From Myxococcales bacterium UBA5297 (GTDB lineage: Bacteria; Myxococcota; Myxococcia; Myxococcales; UBA5297), in assembly GCA_002408385.1 (NCBI GenBank), contig DHSB01000185.1:1-19675 (forward strand): 19,675 bases of DNA, given 5' to 3'. Of this stretch, positions 12,999 through 19,675 are shown piece after piece; the first letter of the stretch is position 1, and each line of letters opens with the position of its first letter. Both the position numbers and the translations under genes were made by a program. Below the pieces are notes generated by a model. It did not search any database and was not told the DNA's origin. It was given only the letters and a program-made list of their open reading frames with translations.

Positions 12999-15900
12999 AT
13001 GCAGTCGGATTCGATCTGGGACGCAGACCAGCTTTCGCGCGCCCGAATCGCGGCGCAGCTCGCGATTCTGATCCTTCTGGCGGGCGCATTCTTCGAGTCG
13101 CTGAACGTGCTCGAGCTGTTCATCGACTGGCTGTCGGACCTCCAACGTCCGCTCGGCAAAGGCGGGCACCTTCCCGGAAAGCTGCGTCTCGCAGCCTATG
13201 TGGTCGCGGTAGTTGCGCTCGGCGCATGGGTCGAGTTGCGGCACCGTATCCGGCGGCTGGACGGGGACAGCGACTCCGGCCTGGCGCCGCGGCTTCGACA
13301 GCTCGCGCAGCTTCCCCAGCGTGTCCTGACCGCTCCCGTCTGGCTGCGGCGCTCGGCCGGCGGAGCCGAGGGTCTCTCTGTCCCGCTGTTGCTGCTCGGC
13401 CTCTGCTGGGCGGGCCTCGTGATCGGCTGGAGCATCTTTGCGATCTTCGACCTGACGCGCCTGCTGGCGGAGGTGTCGGCGCGCCGGACGGACCTGTGGC
13501 TGACCCTCTTCAACCTGGTGACCTTCGTCCTGAGCGCCGCCGCGCTCCGCTCCATCGAGCGCCAATCGAACGAGAACTGCGCCTTTGAGGCGGTGTGCGC
13601 CTGGGCCGAAGCAGCCTCCGAGCCGGTGATGCCGCTCGGCAGCGAACCGCGACGCGAGACGCCGCAGGCCATCGAGATTGACCCCTCCTGGCGAGACGAA
13701 CCCTCGCCGCAACTGGCGGGTGACGGGGACTTCGACCTGGGCATCGACATCGACCTGGATGACGCTCCGCCGCTCGAGCCAAACGCGACGCCCCCGGCGG
13801 ACGCGGTCCTGCTGACTCGGACGACATCGGCCTGGTTCGAGATGGGCTCGACGCAAGCTGCCGGTCGTGCGACGCCTCCAGGCGAGCCTCCCGCCGCTGC
13901 GGCTCCGCCGATGCCCACGGCGCCGCTTCCCCGAGCAGCACCCGCGATCGCTGCCGCAGCTCGCATAGCCTCGCCTTCGTCGCCCCGCGCCGCCGCGCTG
14001 CAGCGCACAGCGGTCGGCGCAACGCCTCGGCCTCCTGCGCCGCGGGCGGCCCGACGCCTCCAGGTACCCGAGCGCGTCGTCGCCGCGCACCGTGTGGGCG
14101 CCGCGCTGATGCTGGTGGGCGGCGCGTCCTCGCTCATCGCCGCATCCCGGTCGGCGCTCGACCAGCGCTTTGCCTCCGGGATGCTCGTTGCCTCGGCCAT
14201 CGACGTCGTGCTGGGCCTGCTGGTGCTGGCCGGCTTGCGCCTGGCCCTGACCCTGAGCCGCGCCAGAGCGGTGCTCGGAATCGCGGGCGTGCTGGTGATC
14301 GCGGCAGCCACCAAGGACCTGTTCCAGGCGGCAATCGGCGGCGTCGCCACCTTCGCGTTGCTGGCGCTTCTCTTGGGTGAACCGAGCCGCTGGCGAGCCT
14401 TCGGCGGCACGGTCGGGGCATTGGCGAGCGTCGTGGTCGTCGCCATCGGGCTCTACGCTTCCTTCACCGGCGACGCGCTGCTCGCCGAGCCCGTGCTTCG
14501 GTTGCGGGGAAAGATTGGTCCGGAGCCGGCTACCGAGCTGCGCGGCACCGAAGTCGACTACGGCTGCGAGCTCGGGTCACAGCGGTGGTTCGCGCTCTTT
14601 GAGCCGCCGATCAGCGAGCAGCTCGTTTCGGATCACTGGCTGGTCCTGCCGCGCTACGGCGCGCAGTTGGTCTTCTATGCCCTGCACGTGCCTGGGGCCG
14701 GTGGCATCGATCTCGCCGAACGCGAAAAGCAGATCACCGGGGAGCGGCAGAAGAGCCCGGGGTTCAAGCTCCTCGGCGGCGAGCGGATAGAAGGCCCGTT
14801 CGACGAAGCGCGCTGGGCGCGGTTTGAGGAGAGCCGCGACGGCGTGAAGGTCGAGACGCTGATAGGCATGTTCGCCCAGGGCGACCACGCCTTCTTCCTG
14901 ATCGGCACCGCGCCGCAGCACAACTTCCATCGCGTCGAGGCGGACTTCCGCAGGGCCATCGACACCTTCCACTTCGTGCCGGTGCCCAAGCCGACCCTCG
15001 CCGAGAGCGTGCTCTCCGAGGTGCGGGCCGGCACCGCGCTGGTGCTCACCGAGTCCGGCTCGGGAAGCGCGTTCGTCCTCGGCAGGTCGAGCGAAGGGCT
15101 GGTGCTGGCGACCAACGCCCACGTCGCAGGTCCCGAGGTCAACGGTGAGAAGGTCCATGTGGTCTTCGGAGCCGGAAGCAAGCCGGTGCCCATCCGCGCC
15201 AAGGTGATCGCCTCTGACAAGAAGCGCGACCTCGCGCTGCTGACCGTCGACGATTCCGAGGTGCGCGCCAGGACGATGCCGCTGCGCAAGTCGGCAGGGC
15301 TTCCGGTCGGCACCGCCACCTTCGTCGCGGGCTTTCCCCTCGGGCTCTCGCTGGCCGGCTACGGGGCCTATCCCTCGGTCACCTTCAGCGCGGGGCGCAC
15401 CGCAAAGCGCCTCGCCTCGCTCCCGGCCGACCTTCCGGCGCTGACGATCGACGCGTCGATCAACCCCGGCAACAGCGGAGGACCGGTCGTCGACGCCGAA
15501 GGCGCCGTGATCGGCGTGGCGACCGCGTTCGTGCGCGGCTCCGAGACCAGCTTCGTCGTGCCCTCGGAGGCGCTGGCAGAGTTCATCGCCGAGAGCGGCC
15601 CGCGGATGAAGCTGCAGTGGAATGACTGGGATCCGCCCGCGGAGCAGGCACCCGCGGCGGCGCTCGATGAAAAAGCGCGCGCCCGCGCCGACCGGGCGAC
15701 GGTCTACGTGCGTGGCGACAACGGATCGGGTGCCGGAGTCCTCATCGGCTACGCAGGCCGCCAGCTCGTGCTCACCAGCTACGACCTGACGCACGACCAG
15801 GTCACCGGCCGAAGGGGGCGCAAGATCCCGCGCGTTTCGACTGATCCATCGGATGAGGCCGCGTCGGTCGAGGCCAAGGTCCTGATGGTCTCGGCCGAAG

Positions 15901-17450
15901 AGGGAATCTCGGTGCTCGAAGGTGGCAGGCTGGCGCAGCTCTCCTCGCTCAAGCTCGGCAAGTCGCACGGCTTGCCGGAAACCTCGGCGCTCGAGGTCTT
16001 CGGGTTCAGGCCGGTGCGTGACGACTCGGCGCCAGCAACCGTGAAGCGGGCAAAACGGACCGCAGGACCGGGCAAGAATGCGTCCCTGAAACGCCAGGCG
16101 CGCCCCGCGATGCTGCTCGCGCGCCAGTTCGACCGCGCGCGGGTGCTGTCGCGGCTCCAGTTCGACATCAGCACCTCGCGAGGGTTCTCCGGCGGCCCGA
16201 TTGTCGATTCGAGCGGCGCGTTGGCCGCCTTTGCCCTCCCAGTAAAGGAGGGCGAGAACCTGGCCGAGGCGATACCAGCCGAGACCATCGCCCAGGTACT
16301 GCGAGGCTCGGTGCTGGGCGGGGCAGTGCGCTACGTGGCCGACGGGATGGGCCACTGCTACCTCGAGCTGTTGGTCGAGCTGGACGATCCCTTCAAGTCG
16401 ATCAAGGCGATAAGCCTCGCCTTCCAGGCCCCGTCGGACGAGGCCTGGCTTGCCGGCGATCCGGCAGCGTTCCCGATAGGCGCGCCGGCCGCTCGCCTCG
16501 AGCGGTCGGACACCAATGTGTTCAAGGTGAAGCCGGAGAGCTGCCCGACGGTCTTCGGTTTCCAGCTCTTCCTCGAGGACGCGAAGGGGCGCCGCGCCGA
16601 CGTCCCACGCCGCCTGCTCCTGCCGCCGACGGGGACGAAGTTCGAGCACTTCACCTTCGAAGACCCGCTGAACATCGAGGCGAAGACGAATCCCTGGAAG
16701 CTGCTCAACACGCCGTTCAATCCTCCCGAGGATTGGACGCCGAGCTGTCGGTCCGAAGAATTCGGCGAGTGCAAACAAAGCTGTCAGCGCAAAGGTGGCG
16801 CGAGCTGTTTCACCCACGCGCGAAGGCTCCCGCCGGGCAGCCTGGACGCGCAGCAGGCGATGCGACGGGCTTGCGGGGACGGAGTCGCGATTGCCTGCCG
16901 CGCGTACGCGCATCTGGTCGAAGGCAAGGAGGAGACCGAGACCTGGCTGCGGCGAGGCTGCGAGCTCGGCGACGGGCGAGCCTGCGGAAGGCTCGGTGAA
17001 GACCGGCTGCAGTACGATCCGCCGCTCGCCCTCGAGCATTTCCGACGCGGCTGCACCAAGCGCGACGGCGAGAGCTGCCTGCGGGCCGGACAGCTCAGGC
17101 AGAAGGGCACCGGCGGCCCGCCGGATCTCCAGAGCGCCCGCGAGCTCTTTCTCCAGGGCTGCCACCAATGGAGCGAGGAGGCTTGTTTCGAGCTCGCCGA
17201 GGGCCTGCTCGAGGGCGACAGCCTCTACGCCGATCCAGTCGTCGCCTACGACCTCTTCGAGCGCGCGTGCTCGGCGGGCGCCCATCCGGTGGCGTGTCGG
17301 CGCACCGGTGAGATGAACCGGTCGGGCCGCGGCACTCCGCGGTCGCCGGTTCTGGCGCACTTTTTCCTCTCGCTTGGTTGCAGGCTCGGGGATGCCGAGG
17401 CGTGCAAGACGCGGACGCTGGTGGAGATCGAGAACGGCTTTCGCAAATAG
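12999..17450 (+). CDS. Giant membrane protein: trypsin-like protease, degenerate second protease domain, Sel1/Hcp-type cysteine repeats
   Basis: A 1483-aa protein. Four membrane helices (about 17-42, 64-80, 127-150, 166-186) are followed by an acidic then Pro/Ala-rich linker (190-355), more helices (about 363-488) and an unassigned soluble domain (500-690). A trypsin/DegP-like domain (about 695-880) has a complete triad: H708 (NAHV), D744 (KRDLALL), S826 (NPGNSGGP). A second such domain (about 900-1110) keeps S1064 (GFSGGP) but has TSYDL for NAHV and EEGISVL for the Asp motif, so it is probably inactive. A beta-rich region comes next (1110-1245). The C-terminus (1250-1483) has six helical repeats with CX7C or CX8C pairs (e.g. 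GCELGDGRAC), as in Sel1-like/Hcp proteins. Paired cysteines suggest an extracytoplasmic location. GGAGGGG precedes ATG 12999. No PDZ is seen. Likely envelope proteolysis or surveillance; function inferred only. Confidence 0.9.
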   Translation: MQSDSIWDADQLSRARIAAQLAILILLAGAFFESLNVLELFIDWLSDLQRPLGKGGHLPGKLRLAAYVVAVVALGAWVELRHRIRRLDGDSDSGLAPRLRQLAQLPQRVLTAPVWLRRSAGGAEGLSVPLLLLGLCWAGLVIGWSIFAIFDLTRLLAEVSARRTDLWLTLFNLVTFVLSAAALRSIERQSNENCAFEAVCAWAEAASEPVMPLGSEPRRETPQAIEIDPSWRDEPSPQLAGDGDFDLGIDIDLDDAPPLEPNATPPADAVLLTRTTSAWFEMGSTQAAGRATPPGEPPAAAAPPMPTAPLPRAAPAIAAAARIASPSSPRAAALQRTAVGATPRPPAPRAARRLQVPERVVAAHRVGAALMLVGGASSLIAASRSALDQRFASGMLVASAIDVVLGLLVLAGLRLALTLSRARAVLGIAGVLVIAAATKDLFQAAIGGVATFALLALLLGEPSRWRAFGGTVGALASVVVVAIGLYASFTGDALLAEPVLRLRGKIGPEPATELRGTEVDYGCELGSQRWFALFEPPISEQLVSDHWLVLPRYGAQLVFYALHVPGAGGIDLAEREKQITGERQKSPGFKLLGGERIEGPFDEARWARFEESRDGVKVETLIGMFAQGDHAFFLIGTAPQHNFHRVEADFRRAIDTFHFVPVPKPTLAESVLSEVRAGTALVLTESGSGSAFVLGRSSEGLVLATNAHVAGPEVNGEKVHVVFGAGSKPVPIRAKVIASDKKRDLALLTVDDSEVRARTMPLRKSAGLPVGTATFVAGFPLGLSLAGYGAYPSVTFSAGRTAKRLASLPADLPALTIDASINPGNSGGPVVDAEGAVIGVATAFVRGSETSFVVPSEALAEFIAESGPRMKLQWNDWDPPAEQAPAAALDEKARARADRATVYVRGDNGSGAGVLIGYAGRQLVLTSYDLTHDQVTGRRGRKIPRVSTDPSDEAASVEAKVLMVSAEEGISVLEGGRLAQLSSLKLGKSHGLPETSALEVFGFRPVRDDSAPATVKRAKRTAGPGKNASLKRQARPAMLLARQFDRARVLSRLQFDISTSRGFSGGPIVDSSGALAAFALPVKEGENLAEAIPAETIAQVLRGSVLGGAVRYVADGMGHCYLELLVELDDPFKSIKAISLAFQAPSDEAWLAGDPAAFPIGAPAARLERSDTNVFKVKPESCPTVFGFQLFLEDAKGRRADVPRRLLLPPTGTKFEHFTFEDPLNIEAKTNPWKLLNTPFNPPEDWTPSCRSEEFGECKQSCQRKGGASCFTHARRLPPGSLDAQQAMRRACGDGVAIACRAYAHLVEGKEETETWLRRGCELGDGRACGRLGEDRLQYDPPLALEHFRRGCTKRDGESCLRAGQLRQKGTGGPPDLQSARELFLQGCHQWSEEACFELAEGLLEGDSLYADPVVAYDLFERACSAGAHPVACRRTGEMNRSGRGTPRSPVLAHFFLSLGCRLGDAEACKTRTLVEIENGFRK

Positions 17451-17475
17451 ATCGACGAGGTCCGCGGCGAGGTAG

Positions 17476-17495
17476 GGGCGCACAGCAGTGCGCCC
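17476..17495. terminator. Perfect 8-bp hairpin between convergent genes
   Basis: GGGCGCAC (17476-17483) pairs perfectly with GTGCGCCC (17488-17495) around an AGCA loop, 25 bases after the protease stop. There is no T-run, so it is a hairpin that could serve both convergent transcripts rather than a classic intrinsic terminator. Confidence 0.5.
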
Positions 17496-17594
17496 GGCCC
17501 CGCAGGCCACGGTCGCTGGAGACGAGAGACGGGTCGTCAGGCCGGCCGAATGCCGAGCGCGCGTGGTGTTCCACGCACGCCCCCGGCCGGCCTC

Positions 17595-19001
17595 TCAGCT
17601 CTGCTCCTTCGCATCCTTCTGCGGCGAATTCGCCGGTACCTCGAGAATGCTCGGACGATCGACTATCCCGAGCTCCTCTTCGATTCGGCGCTCGAGGAAG
17701 AAGGCCGCCTCAGCGCTCTTCAATCCGTCGGCCAATTCGAGCGGGCGTGCGTCGGACCGGAAAACAATCCACACGCAATACGAGCGGCCGATGACGCGGG
17801 TGCCGTCCTTATCGGTCGCCACGACCTCCTGAGCACAGAGCTGCTCAATCTCGTCGGTGGAGACCGTCTTGCTCCCCGGCCACGGAAGCGGCTTCATCCG
17901 GACGCGGAGCTGCCGGTCGGCTATCTCCACCTGCCTGAAGTTGAAGAGGCAGGCGAGCGACGCGTAGCCGAGCGCGAGCCCCGCGACGACCAGCCAGAGG
18001 AGCTGTCCCTTCTCCGTGCTGCCGACCGCGTCCGGGCCGCCGAAGGTGGCCGGGAACCAGTCGCAGAAGAGCAGGAGCCAGAGGCCGAGTCCGGCGAGCG
18101 GCAGTAGGCGCGTCCCCGAGAAGCTGTACCAGCTCAGGCGCAACGCGCCGGGCTTCTCTTCGACTCCGATTGTGTCGGGCGCCGGTCGGCTGGCGTTGCG
18201 GGGAGCAGGCTCGGCGCGGACGAGCAGATCGTGGATCGTCGAGCAGTGCGAGCAGCGGGCGATTCCCAGGTCCCGGTGAACGTCTTCGGCCCGGAACGCG
18301 CAGCCGCAGCGCTTGCACTCGAGTGGCGCAGCGGTCAGGTCGTCGGCGCCGTGAGCGAGCTCCGCACCGGCGTACCTGGCCAAGGCGTCGTCGACCGAGG
18401 CGCCCGAAGCTGCAGCGGGCCGAGCATCGGCAGCAGGCCCGGCCGCGGGGACGGAGGGTGGAGCCTCGGTGGCAGCGCTGCGGGTTGAAGCGGTGGCAGG
18501 CCGGTCGGTTGACTCGAGGCGGCGCGGCTCGAGGTCTTCCAGGGTGACCGAAGCCTCGCGCCCGCCGTCCGCCTCGCGGTCGATTTCAAAGACGTACGCG
18601 CTCTCGGGCGCGTAGCCCACGCGCACGAAGTCGCCGACCTCGAGCGTAGAAGCGAGCTTTTCGTCGACGGTGAAGTCGCATCCATGGACCGTGATTCGGC
18701 GTAACGGACCGCGTTTGCGCTTCTCCTCCAGGAATCCGCGGCAGATCCACTTCTCGCCGCCGAAGAGATCGCGCCGCAGCGAGCCGCGGCTGTTCATCGA
18801 GCCCTGAATCAGCAGCCCTCCGAAGGCCGCGGCGAGGCTGCCGAGGGTGAGCAGGAAGCCCAGGCCCATCCACAGCGTGACAGCGAGCGCAGCGATGACC
18901 CCGGCGACCTGCCATCCGATGGCGAGCCCGTCGGCAGCGCGCTCCTTCTCGAGCCGATTGCGCTCTTCTGGCGTGAACGGGAACTTGGTGGGCTGTTGCA
19001 T
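17595..19001 (-). CDS. Membrane protein with internal zinc ribbon, function unknown
   Basis: I do not recognise a named family. The 468-aa protein has two adjacent membrane helices near the N-terminus (about 30-67), a beta-rich cytoplasmic-looking domain (about 85-160), an Ala/Pro/Ser-rich linker (165-205), and a zinc ribbon CKRCGC...CSHC with C229/C232 and C250/C253. Two further helices (about 298-315 and 333-354) follow, then a PH-like or DUF-type beta domain (RQVEIADRQLRVRMKPLPW onward) and an acidic/Lys tail. The four cysteines in two CXXC pairs predict one zinc ion. ATG at 19001 (MQQPTKFPF) is chosen because the sequence before it is low-complexity. ATG at 19139 in frame, with AAGG close by, is an alternative giving 514 aa. 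It is convergent with the giant protease gene. Confidence 0.82.
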   Translation of the reverse strand: MQQPTKFPFTPEERNRLEKERAADGLAIGWQVAGVIAALAVTLWMGLGFLLTLGSLAAAFGGLLIQGSMNSRGSLRRDLFGGEKWICRGFLEEKRKRGPLRRITVHGCDFTVDEKLASTLEVGDFVRVGYAPESAYVFEIDREADGGREASVTLEDLEPRRLESTDRPATASTRSAATEAPPSVPAAGPAADARPAAASGASVDDALARYAGAELAHGADDLTAAPLECKRCGCAFRAEDVHRDLGIARCSHCSTIHDLLVRAEPAPRNASRPAPDTIGVEEKPGALRLSWYSFSGTRLLPLAGLGLWLLLFCDWFPATFGGPDAVGSTEKGQLLWLVVAGLALGYASLACLFNFRQVEIADRQLRVRMKPLPWPGSKTVSTDEIEQLCAQEVVATDKDGTRVIGRSYCVWIVFRSDARPLELADGLKSAEAAFFLERRIEEELGIVDRPSILEVPANSPQKDAKEQS

Positions 19002-19292
19002 TTCGGGGCGAGGTTCGGCCGGAGGGGAAGGGTCGTCAAGCTTGGGAGACCGTTCGCCGTCGGAGCGGAGAGGTGCAAGCCTTCGATAGAGAAAAGACGC
19101 GACCGCCTGCCGGCCTGCCGCACCAGCAGCCGCGCCCATACCTTGCCGCCGAACGCCGCCACTGCGCCTCGTCCGTTCACTCCGCCCGCCCCGTGAAAGC
19201 CCCCGCCTCCACGGCGCGCTGAGGGCGCCGTCTTAGCCGAAAAGATGAATGCGCGCCGTGGGGGAGGGGGTTTGGGGACCTACTCGGCGGAG

Positions 19293-19310
19293 CTTGACCA
19301 AATTGGCAAG
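19293..19310. promoter_or_regulatory. Near-palindrome CTTG(A)CCAA-A-TTGGCAAG, possible operator
   Basis: Arms CTTG/CAAG and CCAA/TTGG are symmetrical apart from one extra A. It is clearly AT-richer than its surroundings, about 290 bases upstream of the zinc-ribbon gene start. A regulator binding site is plausible but unproven. Confidence 0.3.
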
Positions 19311-19512
19311 AATCTGCGGCCTGAAGTCTGACGACTGGGGCCTGCCGGCCGCCCCGATCTCCCGGCTCCCTCCTGGTTCCGGCTCGGCCGGCTTGGGGGT
19401 AGGAGTCGGCTCATCAGCAGAGAAGCCCAAAGCATCTCCCAGACGCCGCGCGCCCTTTCTTCCCGCCTTTGACTCGCCAGCCCGCCTTCGCCAACGCCAA
19501 ACCCCAGACAAA

Positions 19513-19565
19513 CGAAGAGCGGCACCGGCTGCCGGGGAGGGGAAAGCGCCGAGTGCCGCTCGTCG
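19513..19565 (-). terminator. Hairpin terminator of the gene entering from the right edge
   Basis: CGAAGAGCGGCAC (19513-19525) pairs with GTGCCGCTCGTCG (19553-19565) with a single mismatch in 13. The 27-base loop can fold further. On the minus strand the stem is followed by TTTGTCT. It begins 11 bases after the stop codon at 19577. Confidence 0.55.
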
Positions 19566-19576
19566 ATGTCGCGGAG

Positions 19577-19675
19577 TTACGGGGTCTCGGTCTTCGCCTT
19601 GCGGCGGCGGCCGGTGGAGAAGAAGTCGATGGCGGGCTTGAGCGCCTCGGCGAGCTTCGGGTCGGAGTCGGCGAT
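19577..19675 (-). CDS. C-terminal fragment of an unidentified protein (gene runs off the window)
   Basis: Only the last 32 codons and the TAA stop (19579-19577) are inside the window. The visible end includes DPKLAEALKPAIDFF and a basic STGRRRKAKTETP tail. The strong coding look (GC-rich third positions, continuous frame to the edge) and a hairpin terminator right after the stop support a real gene. No family can be assigned from so little. Confidence 0.55.
   Translation of the reverse strand: MADSDPKLAEALKPAIDFFSTGRRRKAKTETP

Larger units (their letters stand above)
19002..19576. other. Intergenic region upstream of the zinc-ribbon membrane protein gene
   Basis: This 575-base gap has no supported gene; open frames are low-complexity. 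It contains a 7-bp hairpin (ACGGCGC at 19211-19217 with GCGCCGT at 19225-19231), an AT-rich near-palindrome at 19293-19310, and a probable terminator at 19513-19565 for the gene entering from the right. The promoter of the zinc-ribbon gene should lie here. Confidence 0.5.

Noticed and set aside
14577..17510. 977-residue open frame antisense to the giant protease gene
   Set aside because: It is a mirror of the strongly GC3-biased gene. It contains no recognisable domain or plausible start, while the plus frame has protease motifs, membrane helices and cysteine repeats.

Overview
This window is GC-rich DNA with strong third-position G/C bias, which is why long empty frames run antisense to the real genes. 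Three protein-level features point to Myxococcota (the former Deltaproteobacteria): a transmembrane Ser/Thr kinase with an HRDVTPGN catalytic loop, a secreted protein with a MYXO-CTERM-like tail (Gly-Cys, hydrophobic helix, Arg cluster), and a very large membrane protease fused to cysteine-paired Sel1/Hcp repeats. The exact genus cannot be read from the sequence. I saw no rRNA, tRNA, CRISPR array or intact transposase.

Layout. Bases 67-3845 carry four minus-strand genes: a 70-residue four-cysteine protein, an RNase Z-like metallo-beta-lactamase-fold hydrolase, the membrane kinase, and a small muconolactone-isomerase-like protein. A 375-base divergent gap leads to a plus-strand pair: phosphomannomutase/phosphoglucomutase (4221-5582) and a small secreted protein with four SGST motifs (5618-5983). 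Next comes a gene-poor stretch with two hairpin terminators and a heptamer tandem repeat. It is followed by a minus-strand secreted polysaccharide-lyase-like protein (6400-7455) and a divergent RibD_C/dihydrofolate-reductase-like protein (7751-8380).

Bases 8408-9518 look like a small decayed accessory island. It is bounded by two diverged 60-base direct repeats. It holds a 5'-truncated nucleoside-phosphorylase-like gene and an overlapping (ATGA) partner of unknown function that is interrupted by an in-frame TGA. The right-hand repeat lies inside the last codons of an ABC ATPase gene.

Bases 9445-12692 are a minus-strand operon for a tripartite exporter: HlyD/MacA-type adaptor, FtsX-type permease (LolC/MacB class) and LolD/MacB-type ATPase. 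Diverging from it is a 1483-residue protein (12999-17450) with an N-terminal multi-helix membrane region, a trypsin-like domain with intact His/Asp/Ser, a second trypsin-like domain that keeps only Ser, and a C-terminal array of CX7C Sel1-type repeats. It converges on a membrane protein with an internal zinc ribbon (17595-19001). The window ends in the last 32 codons of a further minus-strand gene.

The most unusual items are the giant protease/pseudoprotease/Hcp fusion and the repeat-bounded, decaying phosphorylase module. The rest is mostly cell-envelope, signalling and housekeeping content.
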